From an uncultured Eubacteriales bacterium (GTDB lineage Bacteria > Bacillota > Clostridia > Christensenellales > Aristaeellaceae), in contig OMYT01000038.1 of the NCBI GenBank assembly GCA_900315315.1, positions 1 through 49,925 on the forward strand: a stretch of 49,925 nt of DNA. The letters run 5' to 3'. The notes beneath the pieces were generated by a model that did not search any database, was not told the DNA's origin, and was given only the letters and a program-made list of their open reading frames with translations. The position numbers and the translations under genes were made by a program. Below are positions 15,080 through 24,716 of this stretch, piece after piece. Within the stretch, counting starts at the first letter, position 1, and each line of letters starts with the position of its first letter.

Positions 15080-16042
15080 TCAGATCAGCGTGTCTTCGTC
15101 CAGCCTCTTGGCGGTGAAATTCGCCGCCAGCAGCAGGATAATCGCCACGATGCTCTTGAACATGCCGGCTGCTGTTGCCACGCCGTACTGCTGCTTGGAG
15201 ATACCGTACTTCAGCACGAAGACGTCGATGGTCTGTGAATAGTCGATCACCTGTGCGTTTCCGAGCAGGTATTGAATCTCGAAACCGGCTTCCATCAGGT
15301 GGCCGATATTCATGATCAGCAATATGACAAAGGTGGATTTGATTCCCGGGAGAGTGACGTGCAGGATCCGCTGGAAGCGTCCCGCGCCGTCGATGGATGC
15401 CGCCTCATACAGGCAGGGGTCGATCGCCGTCATGGCGGAAATGTAGATGATGGTGCCCCAGCCGACTTCTTTCCATACGTTGATCACGCCGACCAGCCAC
15501 CAGAAATATTTTCCTTCCCCGAGGAAGAATACGGGTTCTTTCACAATGCCCAGCGCCATCAGCAGTTCATTGATGGAGCCGGTGCTGGAAAACAGGTTCT
15601 GCGCCATACCGACCACGATAACCATGGACAGGAAGTGGGGCAGATAGGTCACAGTCTGTACCGTACGCTTGAATTTCCGGTTGCGCACCTCGTTGAGGAG
15701 CACTGCCAGCAGCACGGCTGCCACCGTGCCGAAGACCAGGTTGATCACGCTCATGGCCAGCGTATTCCGGATGGACAGCAGGAAATCCTCCCGGCCGAAC
15801 AGCCACTCGAAGTTCTTCAGCCCGACCCATTTGCTGCCCGCGACGCCCAGCTTCGGTTTGTAGTCCTGAAACGCCGTGACCCAGAAATACATCGGGTAAT
15901 AATTGAAGAAAAGAACATACAGGAACATCGGCACGGACATGATCAACAGCTGCCACTGGGAGCCCAGGGTAGCGAAGAAGCCCCGGTTCCGGCCCGGTTT
16001 CAGTTCCTTCCGGCTGCTTTGCGCGATACTGGTCATGGTCAT
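15080..16042 (-). CDS. lplB: Carbohydrate ABC transporter permease (LplB-like)
   Basis: A 320-residue inner-membrane permease, partner of LplC. Family features: the N-terminal 'LLIMSVPMFLYVLFFNYYPM', six helices, and the EAA loop 'CLYEAASIDGAGRFQRI' with the following 'HVTLPGIKSTFVI'. Length and spacing are typical of LplB/YtcQ-system permeases for oligosaccharides. A strong attenuator hairpin precedes it, which should lower its transcription relative to the upstream binding protein. Either of the two closely spaced N-terminal ATGs (MTMTSI) could be used. Confidence 0.93.
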   Translation of the reverse strand: MTMTSIAQSSRKELKPGRNRGFFATLGSQWQLLIMSVPMFLYVLFFNYYPMYFWVTAFQDYKPKLGVAGSKWVGLKNFEWLFGREDFLLSIRNTLAMSVINLVFGTVAAVLLAVLLNEVRNRKFKRTVQTVTYLPHFLSMVIVVGMAQNLFSSTGSINELLMALGIVKEPVFFLGEGKYFWWLVGVINVWKEVGWGTIIYISAMTAIDPCLYEAASIDGAGRFQRILHVTLPGIKSTFVILLIMNIGHLMEAGFEIQYLLGNAQVIDYSQTIDVFVLKYGISKQQYGVATAAGMFKSIVAIILLLAANFTAKRLDEDTLI

Positions 16043-16055
16043 AAACCCCTTTCCG

Positions 16056-16091
16056 AAAAAACCATGGGGAGAGACCTGCCTCTCCCCATGG
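16056..16091 (-). terminator. Attenuator between binding protein and permease genes
   Basis: On the minus strand a perfect 12-bp stem, CCATGGGGAGAG (16091-16080) with CTCTCCCCATGG (16073-16062), is followed by TTTTTT (16061-16056). It lies 16 bases after the binding-protein stop. Such hairpins give high binding protein and low permease output. Confidence 0.88.
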
Positions 16092-16106
16092 CCAGAGAAT
16101 TAACGA

Positions 16107-17831
16107 TTATTTGTTGTCCAGAACCTTTTGAGCTTCGATGACGACATGCTCCTGCATATAGTCTTCGAACGCCTTGGCGGAAGGTCCGATTTCCTCAACG
16201 AAGGCATCCCACTTGGCATCGAACTCAGCGGGATCGCACATGATCAGTTCGGGCAGCCGCTTGTCCTGAATGGCGCAGAAATCGGTGTGCTCAACGTCAA
16301 CGGGCGTGTAGTCGATCTGCCAGGCTTCTCCGAAGGGAGCCAGTTCGATCGGAGGATTGACGAAGTCTGCCCACTTGCTGTAGCCGTAATGGCCCAGGAA
16401 TTCCTTGTCATAGTCGTTCATCAGGCCGAGAACGATTTCATCCTGGTTGCCGGGCTCCCAGCAGTTGCCGGCTTTGACGGTCTTGTCGCCGACCTGGATG
16501 TCGTTCATGATCCAGCCCTGCTTCTTGGGGCTGCTCTGGGTAAACGCTTCAGCCTTGTTTGCCAGCTTCCAGTTGGCATCCTGGGTGTTGTAGTACTGCT
16601 CTTCGCTCATGGTCAGGCGGCCTTCATCGGTGATGGTGTAGTCTTCGCCTTCAACACCCCAGTTGAAGAGGAGCTGCCACTCGTCGCTCATCATTTCTTC
16701 CCACATCGCAACGATGCGCTCGGGGCACTTGCAGTTCACGGAGATACCGAAGCCGCGGCGGACGTTCGGCAGGGAGCCGTTCAGGTAGTGCTCTTCGATC
16801 GTCCAGTTTTCGGTGGGCATCTGAACGCCTTCAACGTCCTTCTCGCTGTAAATGACGGGCAGGGCCAGGTAGGTGTTCTCGAACATCTTGGCATCGAGCA
16901 GGGCGGAAGTGGCAGTGCCGAAGTCCCACGCCTGGTCGAACATACCCAGCACGGTACCGCTGGAGATCGCAGCGATGTACTGGTCATAGTTCATGACGAA
17001 GGTGTCCTTGCTGATCAGTCCCTTATGGAACTCTTCGTTCAGCTTCTTGTAGTAGGCCTTGGCATAGGGCTTGTCGATGAATGTTTCGGTATGGAGGCCT
17101 TCATCATTTACGTCGATCAGCACTTCGCCGTCGTTCGGGCGGCCCATCAGGTGCTGCACGGGGTTGATCAGGCAGAAGTGACGCCAGTCTTCGCACAGGA
17201 TGGCGAAGCCGACATAGGGCTGATCCTTGTCATTCTTCGGATGCTTGGCCAGGAAGCCTTCGATCAGGTCGAAGTACTGGTCCAGGGTGACGCTCTTGAC
17301 GTCCGGATATCCGGCATCCGCCAGAACCTGCTTCTGGATGAAGAATCCGGGGCCGCCGACGCTCAGGGCGATCTGCGGGCCATCCGGCAGACCGTAGTTG
17401 GGGATGATGTACAGCACGTCATTGCCGTCAGCATCCTTCTCGATCAGGCGGGCCTTCTGGGGCTCGATATGCGCCCACAGACGGGGGGTCTTCTCGGGGG
17501 AGACATAGTCCAGCAGGTTGATCAGCGCGCCGGCTTCAATGATCTTGTCAGCGCTGTTGCCGCCGTCGAACAGATCCGGATAGTCTTCCGCGGCAATCAT
17601 CATGCCCAGCTTCTCATCCAGGTCTCCGGCGAGGAACTCAAACTTGAAGGTCACGCCGAATTTGTCTTCGATCATCTTGTAGATTTTGTTGTCGTCCGTG
17701 GGCTGATCACCGGGATCGCCGCGGAACGCGGTCAGGGTAATGGGCTCCAGCGCTTCGCCTTCAGCCATCACGGCGGGAACGAGCGCGAGAACCATCGCCA
17801 GCACCAACAGGGCAGCCAGGATTTTTCTCAT
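16107..17831 (-). CDS. Extracellular solute-binding protein (family 1, LplA/YtcQ-like)
   Basis: A 574-residue exported binding protein for the downstream LplB/LplC permeases. The start at 17831 follows GGAGGAGAAAAGACT; an in-frame ATG at 17879 would put the signal peptide 16 residues inside. The signal is MRKILAALLVLAMVLALVPA followed by VMAEG, a signal-peptidase I type cut with no lipobox Cys, which is unusual for a Gram-positive ABC binding protein and leaves its membrane tethering unexplained. The mature part has the 'FEFLAGDLDEKLGMMIAAED' and 'YPDLFDGGNSADK' region typical of oligosaccharide-binding LplA-like proteins. It is first in the operon, with a LacI/cre-like operator upstream. Confidence 0.88.
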   Translation of the reverse strand: MRKILAALLVLAMVLALVPAVMAEGEALEPITLTAFRGDPGDQPTDDNKIYKMIEDKFGVTFKFEFLAGDLDEKLGMMIAAEDYPDLFDGGNSADKIIEAGALINLLDYVSPEKTPRLWAHIEPQKARLIEKDADGNDVLYIIPNYGLPDGPQIALSVGGPGFFIQKQVLADAGYPDVKSVTLDQYFDLIEGFLAKHPKNDKDQPYVGFAILCEDWRHFCLINPVQHLMGRPNDGEVLIDVNDEGLHTETFIDKPYAKAYYKKLNEEFHKGLISKDTFVMNYDQYIAAISSGTVLGMFDQAWDFGTATSALLDAKMFENTYLALPVIYSEKDVEGVQMPTENWTIEEHYLNGSLPNVRRGFGISVNCKCPERIVAMWEEMMSDEWQLLFNWGVEGEDYTITDEGRLTMSEEQYYNTQDANWKLANKAEAFTQSSPKKQGWIMNDIQVGDKTVKAGNCWEPGNQDEIVLGLMNDYDKEFLGHYGYSKWADFVNPPIELAPFGEAWQIDYTPVDVEHTDFCAIQDKRLPELIMCDPAEFDAKWDAFVEEIGPSAKAFEDYMQEHVVIEAQKVLDNK

Positions 17832-17953
17832 AGTCTTTTCTCCTCCATCTTCAATTTCGTTTTTGGCATTGGATGCCATCTGCCATTATTTTGTCAAAAT
17901 GTACGTACTTTCGCAATGGCACATTTGGTTAAATGTAGTCACTTTTTGTCCGT

Positions 17954-17959
17954 ATTATA
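17954..17959 (-). promoter_or_regulatory. Likely -10 for the sugar ABC operon
   Basis: TATAAT on the minus strand, with no good -35 at 17 bases. A weak -35 fits a promoter governed by a regulator bound at 17983-17994. The leader to the start is about 115 bases and shows no clear riboswitch. Confidence 0.4.
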
Positions 17960-17982
17960 TGCATTTTTTGTCATGTACCTGT

Positions 17983-17994
17983 GCAAACGTTTGC
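17983..17994. promoter_or_regulatory. LacI-family / cre-like operator
   Basis: Perfect 12-base palindrome GCAAACGTTTGC with central CG, within TGTGCAAACGTTTGCTGA. It matches the cre consensus TGWAANCGNTNWCW apart from one position. It is centred about 30 bases upstream of the -10 of the sugar ABC operon, suggesting CcpA or a dedicated LacI-type regulator. Confidence 0.65.
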
Positions 17995-18093
17995 TGACTC
18001 TGATCAGGTTTTGCTCCTCACTTTTTCCGTTACTTCGCGTTTTATCAGTGTTTTTGCCATGTAAATGTTAAAAATCATCAGATTTTGCGCAAC

Positions 18094-18126
18094 AAAAAAT
18101 GAGGCATTTCCTTAAAACACCTCATT
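18094..18126 (-). terminator. Terminator for the dap operon
   Basis: On the minus strand AATGAGG (18126-18120), a 15-base loop region, CCTCATT (18104-18098), then TTTTT. It lies about 200 bases downstream of the ddh stop, beyond two repeat copies. Confidence 0.6.
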
Positions 18127-18194
18127 GTATCCGTCCGCATTCCTTGTCCGGAGAATTCACGCTCAAGCATTTTCTTGGCTCAAACACATTCCGG

Positions 18195-18255
18195 CCGAAG
18201 GTCCAGGGCAAAGGCGCCAGTGGCGCCTTTGTTGGGAGGGCAGGAAAACCCTCTT
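18195..18255 (+). repeat. Structured intergenic repeat, copy 5 (GGCGCC insert)
   Basis: CCGAAGG-TCCAGGG, the inner hairpin CAAAGGCGCC-AGT-GGCGCCTTTG, TTGGGAGGGCAGG, then AAAACCCTC. The outer stem is AGGG/CCCT instead of GGGGGG/CCCCCC. Confidence 0.8.
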
Positions 18256-18291
18256 GTTCATTATCCTGACTTTCTCTTATCCCCATACGGG

Positions 18292-18330
18292 CCGAAGGGG
18301 TTTAAGGGGGCGATCGGAAAGCCCCCTTAT
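18292..18330 (+). repeat. Structured intergenic repeat, copy 6 (simple form)
   Basis: CCGAAGGGG-TTTAAGGGGGC-GATCGG-AAAGCCCCCTTAT. The stem TAAGGGGGC/GCCCCCTTA is nine pairs. The ddh stop codon (TAA, 18329-18327) is part of this stem. Confidence 0.85.
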
Positions 18331-19301
18331 AACAACTTCTTTCTCATCACATCCGGATCCATAAACGCCAGATCCGCCGGCGGCACATCAAACAGCGTCT
18401 TGCACCCGAAGATCTCCCGCCCGTTCATCCGGACCACCGCCCTCGCGCAGGCCACCAGCACGGAAGCCGTAAATTCAGGATTGGAATCCAGCTTCAGTGA
18501 GAACTCCATCACATGCCTGTGGTTGCCGTCCCCGGTGGAGCCGCAGCGGATCACCTGGCCGCCGTGCGGCAGTTCCATATGATCCCGCTTCATCTCTTCT
18601 TCGGTAATGAAGGTCACCGTCGTATCGTAGTCGGCAAAGTAGTTCGGCATTTCCTTGATCTGCTTCTCGATCAGCGCCTTGTCTGCACCGTCCTCCGCCA
18701 CCACATAGCACTCGCGGGTATGCTTCTGCCGTGTGGTCAGGTCGGGATTCTCCCCGTTTCTGACCTTCTCCAGTGCTTCCTGCACGGGCACGGTATACTG
18801 CCGCGCGTCCTTAACGCCCGGGATCCGGCGGATTGCGTCGCTGTGCCCCTGGCTGACGCCGCGCCCCCAGAAGGTATAGTCTTTCCCGTCCGGCAGCACG
18901 ATGTTCATGTACAGCCGGGCCAGGGAGAACAGCCCTGGATCCCATCCGGCGCTGATGATCGCCGTATGCGCATGCGTAAACGCCGCCTTGTCCACATTGG
19001 CGAAATGCTCGGGAATCCGCGCGTGGGTATCAAAGGAATCCACCACATTAAAATTCCTGACCAGCATAGGGGTCATCTCCGGCAGGTCGGAAGCACTTCC
19101 GCCGCAGATGATCATCGCGTCAATCTCGTCGGCATACTCTTCCGCCTCCTCCGCCGCGTAAACCGGCGTGCCGGTCAGTGTTTTCACCGTCTTCGGGTCC
19201 CGGCGGGTAAACACGCCGAACAGTTCCATATCCGGATTCTGCCGGATCGCCTGCTCCACACCCTTTCCCAGATTCCCGTAACCGTAAATCCCGATCTTCA
19301 T
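18327..19301 (-). CDS. ddh: meso-Diaminopimelate D-dehydrogenase
   Basis: NADPH-dependent reductive amination of L-tetrahydrodipicolinate straight to meso-diaminopimelate, the lysine and peptidoglycan precursor, bypassing the acylated intermediates. 324 residues. The start at 19301 (MKIGIYGYGNLGKGVE) follows GGAGG; the nucleotide-binding motif GYGNLGKG comes at once. Further family motifs are 'SFDTHARIPEHF', 'AGWDPGLFSL', 'FWGRGVSQGHSDAIRRI' and 'HGGQVIRCGSTGDGNHRH'. It is last in the cyclo-ligase-dapA-dapB-ddh operon. The stop codon overlaps a structured repeat. Confidence 0.96.
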   Translation of the reverse strand: MKIGIYGYGNLGKGVEQAIRQNPDMELFGVFTRRDPKTVKTLTGTPVYAAEEAEEYADEIDAMIICGGSASDLPEMTPMLVRNFNVVDSFDTHARIPEHFANVDKAAFTHAHTAIISAGWDPGLFSLARLYMNIVLPDGKDYTFWGRGVSQGHSDAIRRIPGVKDARQYTVPVQEALEKVRNGENPDLTTRQKHTRECYVVAEDGADKALIEKQIKEMPNYFADYDTTVTFITEEEMKRDHMELPHGGQVIRCGSTGDGNHRHVMEFSLKLDSNPEFTASVLVACARAVVRMNGREIFGCKTLFDVPPADLAFMDPDVMRKKLL

Positions 19302-19318
19302 CACGCGTTTCCTCCTCC

Positions 19319-19348
19319 GTGTCATCCCGAGCGTAGTCGAGGGATCTC
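19319..19348 (+). repeat. GTCATCCCGAGCG...GAGGGATC repeat between dapB and ddh
   Basis: GTGTCATCCCGAGCGTAGTC-GAGGGATCTC, imperfectly palindromic (ATCCC...GGGAT). The same unit recurs at 37701, 37767 and 42298. Here it supplies bases of the dapB stop codon. Confidence 0.8.
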
Positions 19349-20084
19349 AATCCTTCATCAAATCTTTCATGTCATACATTCCCGCCGGCTTTCCGACGAT
19401 AAATGCCGCCGCCTTCAGGCTTCCCTCCGCGAAAACGCCGCGGCTGAATGCCTCGTGCTTCAGGGTAATCCGCTCATTCTGCGTCCCGATCATCACCTCG
19501 TGGACGCCCACGATGTTCCCCATCCGGATCGCGTGCATGCCGACCTCATCCTTTGTCCGCTTCCCCAGCCCGCTGCGGCCGCAGTTGGCCTCCGCCGCCG
19601 GCCGCACTTCCTTCACGGCGTTGAAAAGCGCCAGGGCCGTTCCGCTGGGAGCGTCCAGCTTCCGGTCGTGATGCTGCTCCACGATTTCGATCTCGCCGTC
19701 CGGATACAGGGCCGCCGCCCGCCTGACCAGGTCGGTCAGCACAGCGATGCCCAGGGAGTAATTGGCCGCCAGGAAAACCGGGATCTTCTGCGCCGCTTCC
19801 TGAATGCGGGCCTTTTCCTCTTCCGTCTGCCCCGTCGTAGCCAGCACCACCGGAAGCGCCTTTTTTTCTGCGAAATCCAGCAGCGCGCCGGTCATGCTGT
19901 GATGGCTGAAGTCGATGATTACGTCCGCGTCCGTCTTGCAGTCCGCAAAGGAAGAAACGCAGATCCCGTCCGCCGGGATCATCGGATCCACGCCCGCAAC
20001 GATCTCGCTGTATTCGTCCCGCTCGGCGCAGGCGCGCACTTCCCGTCCCATGTGTCCGCCGTATCCGCACAGAATAATTTTCAT
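19347..20084 (-). CDS. dapB: 4-Hydroxy-tetrahydrodipicolinate reductase
   Basis: Second enzyme of the diaminopimelate branch; it reduces the DapA product with NAD(P)H to tetrahydrodipicolinate. 245 residues with GYGGHMGREV (dinucleotide site, residues 5-14), 'VIIDFSHHSM', 'ATTGQTEEE', the catalytic-site 'EIVEQHHDRKLDAPSGTAL' (His pair and Lys; DAPSGTA signature) and C-terminal 'HEVMIGTQNERITLKHEAFSR'. It overlaps dapA by four bases (ATGA-type coupling), so translation is probably linked. Confidence 0.97.
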   Translation of the reverse strand: MKIILCGYGGHMGREVRACAERDEYSEIVAGVDPMIPADGICVSSFADCKTDADVIIDFSHHSMTGALLDFAEKKALPVVLATTGQTEEEKARIQEAAQKIPVFLAANYSLGIAVLTDLVRRAAALYPDGEIEIVEQHHDRKLDAPSGTALALFNAVKEVRPAAEANCGRSGLGKRTKDEVGMHAIRMGNIVGVHEVMIGTQNERITLKHEAFSRGVFAEGSLKAAAFIVGKPAGMYDMKDLMKD

Positions 20085-20974
20085 TCCTGAACCTCCAGTC
20101 CGGCTTCGCGCATCAGCTCAAGCAGCTTCTGCCGGTTGCCTTCTTCCATCTCCACCAGCGGCAGCCGCAGCAGGTTCCGGCCGTAGCCGATCGCCGCGCA
20201 GGCCGCTTTTGCCGGAATGGGATTCGTCTCGATCATCAGCTGGTTCATCAGGGAGAGCAGTTTCAGCTGCAGCGCCGCGGCGCCCTGCACATCCCCGCTG
20301 AAGAAGCGGCTGCAGATTTCCGCCGTTTCCTTCGGCAGGATGTTGGCAATCACGGAGATGATCCCTTTGCCGCCCAGGCTCAATGTCGGAACGATCTGAT
20401 CGTCACACCCGGAATAGATATCCAGCTCATCACCGCACAGCAGTCTTTCCTTCGCCACCTGGCTGATGTTCCCGCAGGCTTCCTTCACCGCAGCGATCCT
20501 TTCATGCTTTGCCAGCACTGCCAGCGTTTCCGGCAGCATGTTCAGCCCTGTCCGGGAAGGAACGTTGTACAGGATACAGGGAACGCTGCTCGCGTCGGCG
20601 ATCGCCGAAAAACTGGCGATCAGGCCGCGCTGGGTTGTCTTGTTATAGTAGGGCGTCACCAGCAGCACCGCGTCCGCCCCGGCTTTGCAGGCCGTCTGTG
20701 TCCGCTCGACGGCATGGGCCGTATTGTTGGACCCGGTCCCGGCAATCACCGGCACCCTGCCCGCCACGCGCTTCACGCAGAAAGCGATCACATCCTCGTG
20801 CTCCCTGTCGCTCAGGGTACTTCCTTCCCCTGTGGTCCCGGCGGCAACGATGCCGTTGATCCCGCCGGCCAGCTGATCGTCAATCAGGCGGCCGAACGCG
20901 TCCCAATCCACGCCTTCTTCGGTAAAAGGCGTGATGATCGCCGTCGCGGCGCCTGTAAATACCGTGTTCTTCAT
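20081..20974 (-). CDS. dapA: 4-Hydroxy-tetrahydrodipicolinate synthase
   Basis: Condenses pyruvate with aspartate semialdehyde, the first committed step to diaminopimelate and lysine. 297 residues, a (beta/alpha)8 barrel. Motifs: 'AAGTTGEGSTLSDREHE' (TTGE pocket), 'GADAVLLVTPYYNKTTQRGL', catalytic Tyr in 'CILYNVPSRTGLNM' and Schiff-base Lys in 'IAAVKEACGNISQ'. The start follows GGGAGGTGCTCCGGA. It is preceded 54 bases upstream by the cyclo-ligase gene and overlaps dapB. Confidence 0.97.
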   Translation of the reverse strand: MKNTVFTGAATAIITPFTEEGVDWDAFGRLIDDQLAGGINGIVAAGTTGEGSTLSDREHEDVIAFCVKRVAGRVPVIAGTGSNNTAHAVERTQTACKAGADAVLLVTPYYNKTTQRGLIASFSAIADASSVPCILYNVPSRTGLNMLPETLAVLAKHERIAAVKEACGNISQVAKERLLCGDELDIYSGCDDQIVPTLSLGGKGIISVIANILPKETAEICSRFFSGDVQGAAALQLKLLSLMNQLMIETNPIPAKAACAAIGYGRNLLRLPLVEMEEGNRQKLLELMREAGLEVQE

Positions 20975-21027
20975 TCCGGAGCACCTCCCGAAATATTCAT
21001 CCGAAAAGCAATGTACCTCATGAAAAC

Positions 21028-21600
21028 CTATTCGTCAATCCCATAATCCGTAATCACCAGATCCACCGGCACATCCGTTTCCTCCGCCGGCAGATCTGCC
21101 CGCAGCAGCCGCTGAAAGCAGAGGCAGACCGTCATTCCTCCGTGCTTCGCCAGGAACCGGTCGAAATATCCGGCGCCGTGACCCAGCCGGATCCCGTTCG
21201 GCGTTGCGGCCATACAGGGGACCAGGATCACCTCCGGTTCCGGAATCTCCGTTCCTTCCGGCAGCGGTTCCGGTTCCGAAATGCCGAGTCTCCCGATCTT
21301 CATCCCGCTCAGGTCCGTCACCGGAACGGCGACCATATTCTCCCGGTCCACGCAGCAGGGCAGCAGCAGGGTCTTGCCTTCCTCCAGTGCCGCTTCAATC
21401 ATTTCCTTCGTATCCGGCTCCTCCGGCATACTGACATAGGCCATCACGGTCTTCGCCTTCTGCCAGGCCGGCAGGGCCAGCACCTGCCGGGCAATGGATC
21501 GGCTGGCTTCCGCCCGGTAAGCCGGATCCAGATTCATCGAAACCTGCCGCGTTTCCATCCGGATCCGCTGTTTCTCTCCTCCCGCTCCGCCGTACCGCAT
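21028..21600 (-). CDS. 5-Formyltetrahydrofolate cyclo-ligase
   Basis: ATP-dependent conversion of 5-formyl-THF to 5,10-methenyl-THF, a folate salvage step in the cytosol. About 190 residues. Family features: the N-terminal 'EKQRIRMETRQ' (the K..R...R helix), 'AYVSMPEEPDTKEMIEAAL', 'LLLPCCVDRENMVAVPV', and the ATP/folate loop 'ATPNGIRLGHGAGYFDRFL' (family G-x-R-L-G-x-G-x-G-Y-Y-D). The start at 21600 is preferred because GGGAGAGG precedes it; an ATG at 21621 is also in frame. It heads the dap operon. Confidence 0.9.
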   Translation of the reverse strand: MRYGGAGGEKQRIRMETRQVSMNLDPAYRAEASRSIARQVLALPAWQKAKTVMAYVSMPEEPDTKEMIEAALEEGKTLLLPCCVDRENMVAVPVTDLSGMKIGRLGISEPEPLPEGTEIPEPEVILVPCMAATPNGIRLGHGAGYFDRFLAKHGGMTVCLCFQRLLRADLPAEETDVPVDLVITDYGIDE

Positions 21601-21699
21601 TCTGCTCACATCCTCTCCCATTATGATATATTACCATACCCAACCCTGTTCTGCTGTTTTACGCTTGTTTTTCATCCACACCCTGTGTTACTATGGAGG

Positions 21700-21764
21700 T
21701 CGAATGGGTTTGGGGGCAAAGGCGCCAGTGGCGCCTTTGTTGGAAGGGCAGGAAAGCCCCCAAT
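21700..21764 (+). repeat. Structured intergenic repeat, copy 7 (GGCGCC insert)
   Basis: TCGAATGGG-TTTGGGGGC, the inner hairpin CAAAGGCGCC-AGT-GGCGCCTTTG, TTGGAAGGGCAGG, AAAGCCCCCAA. The outer stem is TTGGGGGC/GCCCCCAA. It lies in the divergent spacer between the cyclo-ligase and pfkB, so it is not downstream of any gene and cannot be a simple terminator there. Confidence 0.85.
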
Positions 21765-21795
21765 ATTATAAGAAAGTAGTGAAAGAAGCGTTCAC

Positions 21796-22716
21796 ATGAG
21801 CATAGCGGTGATCGGAGCCATTTTCGTGGACATCAAGGGCTACCCCCATGCCGCCTATATCCCCGGCGGCCGCAACGCCGGCAAAGTGCGCTATGTCCAC
21901 GGCGGCGTCAGCCGGAACGTTGCCGAGGACCTCGGCAATCTGGGCCTGGCCCCGCAGTTCATCTCCCTCACGGATTATTCCGGGTCCGGGGAAGATGTCC
22001 TTTCCCGCCTCCGGGAGCACGGGGTTGATACCAGCCTCGTCCGGAGAGAACCGGACGGGATGGGCGCCTGGCTGGCTGTCTTTGACAACAACAACGATGT
22101 CTGCGCCTCCATCTCCCACCGGCCGGATCTCATGCCCATCCTCACCATCCTGCAGGAAGAAGGCAACCGCATCTTCAGCGGGGCGGACAGCGTCCTGATC
22201 GAACTGGATCTGGAACAGCCTTTGGTTGAAGAAATCTATCGGCTGAAAGAAAAATACGGCACCCGTGTCTACGCTGCCGTATCCAATATCAATATTGCCC
22301 TGGAGCGCCGGGAATATCTGCAGCAGACCGATTGTTTCGTCTGCAACCGGCAGGAAGCCGGCATCCTTTTCTCCAGGGACTTCGAAAGCGAAGATCCTGA
22401 GCATCTTGCTGACATTCTCGCCGAATGCGTGAAGGATGGCAATATTCCGGCCATGGTGGTCACCCTCGGCGCGGACGGCGCCGTCTGGGCGGACCGGCAG
22501 GGTTCCTGCGGTGTCTGTCCTCCGCAGCAGGTTCCCGTCGCGGATACCACCGGTGCCGGTGACGCCTTCTTCTCCGGCGTCGCCGCCGGCCTGACCTACG
22601 GCAAACCGCTCCCCGAGGCCTGTGCCATCGGCACCCGCCTCGCCTCCTCCGTCATCTGCTCCCTGGAAAACACCTGCCCGCGTTTCCTTCCCTCTGAATT
22701 CGGCCTGAAAATTTAA
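21796..22716 (+). CDS. PfkB-family carbohydrate/nucleoside kinase
   Basis: A 306-residue ATP-dependent kinase of the ribokinase fold. N-terminal 'AVIGAIFVDIKGYP', then 'GGVSRNVAEDLGNLG' (substrate-lid region; the GG..RN.A..L pattern), and C-terminal 'DTTGAGDAFFSGVAAGL' (residues about 251-267) with the catalytic Asp of the DTxGAGD motif and the anion hole. The 'GGV.RNVAE.L..LG' segment resembles pseudouridine kinases, but sugars such as ribose or fructose cannot be excluded. Alone in its unit, followed by a strong terminator. Confidence 0.9.
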   Translation: MSIAVIGAIFVDIKGYPHAAYIPGGRNAGKVRYVHGGVSRNVAEDLGNLGLAPQFISLTDYSGSGEDVLSRLREHGVDTSLVRREPDGMGAWLAVFDNNNDVCASISHRPDLMPILTILQEEGNRIFSGADSVLIELDLEQPLVEEIYRLKEKYGTRVYAAVSNINIALERREYLQQTDCFVCNRQEAGILFSRDFESEDPEHLADILAECVKDGNIPAMVVTLGADGAVWADRQGSCGVCPPQQVPVADTTGAGDAFFSGVAAGLTYGKPLPEACAIGTRLASSVICSLENTCPRFLPSEFGLKI

Positions 22717-22731
22717 TCCCTTCAAACATTA

Positions 22732-22772
22732 CCGGCGGACGGGAATCCCGTTCGCCGGCTTTTCATTATTTT
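22732..22772 (+). terminator. Terminator after pfkB-type kinase
   Basis: Stem CCGGCGGACGGGA / TCCCGTTCGCCGG (one G-T pair) followed by CTTTTCATTATTTTT, starting 16 bases after the stop. Confidence 0.88.
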
Positions 22773-22782
22773 TCTATTGTAT

Positions 22783-22918
22783 CCGAAGGGGCTGGGCGAT
22801 GTCGCGCGCGGTGCGCGAGCTGCACATATTGGGCCGCCGCCAGTGGCGGATGAAGGCCCATTGTGTGTTGAGTCACCGGCCGCGGTGCGCGTGCGATTCC
22901 TTGCGGAAAGCCTCCTTA
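22783..22918 (+). repeat. Structured intergenic repeat, copy 8 (long composite form)
   Basis: It starts CCGAAGGGGCTGGGC and ends GCGGAAAGCCTCC. Inside it shares GATGTCGCG.GCGGTGCGCGAGC and CACCGGCCGCGGTGCGCGTG with copy 3. Between these lies a different long hairpin (22823-22867): CACA...TGGGCC and GGCCCA...TGTG arms, with inner CCGCC-AGT-GGCGG. Confidence 0.8.
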
Positions 22919-22964
22919 TTTCACTTCTCAATTGCCCCTTCTCTCCCAATCGACCCGAAGGGGT

Positions 22965-22992
22965 TTAAGGGGGCGATCGGAAAGCCCCCTTA
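22965..22992 (+). repeat. Structured intergenic repeat, copy 9 (simple form)
   Basis: CCGAAGGGG-TTTAAGGGGGC-GATCGG-AAAGCCCCCTTA, nearly identical to copy 6. It ends three bases before the atpC stop codon (22997-22995). Confidence 0.85.
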
Positions 22993-22994
22993 TT

Positions 22995-24658
<1,664 letters not shown>

Positions 24659-24716
24659 TCAAGTCTCCTTCCTGACAAATAGAGGAATCCGACATTCTCC
24701 ACTCTTCACTCTGAAA

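Noticed and set aside
17832-18093. Riboswitch in the leader of the sugar ABC operon
   Set aside because: The leader is A/T-rich with no conserved multi-stem pattern I can recognise; only the palindrome and a -10 are supportable.
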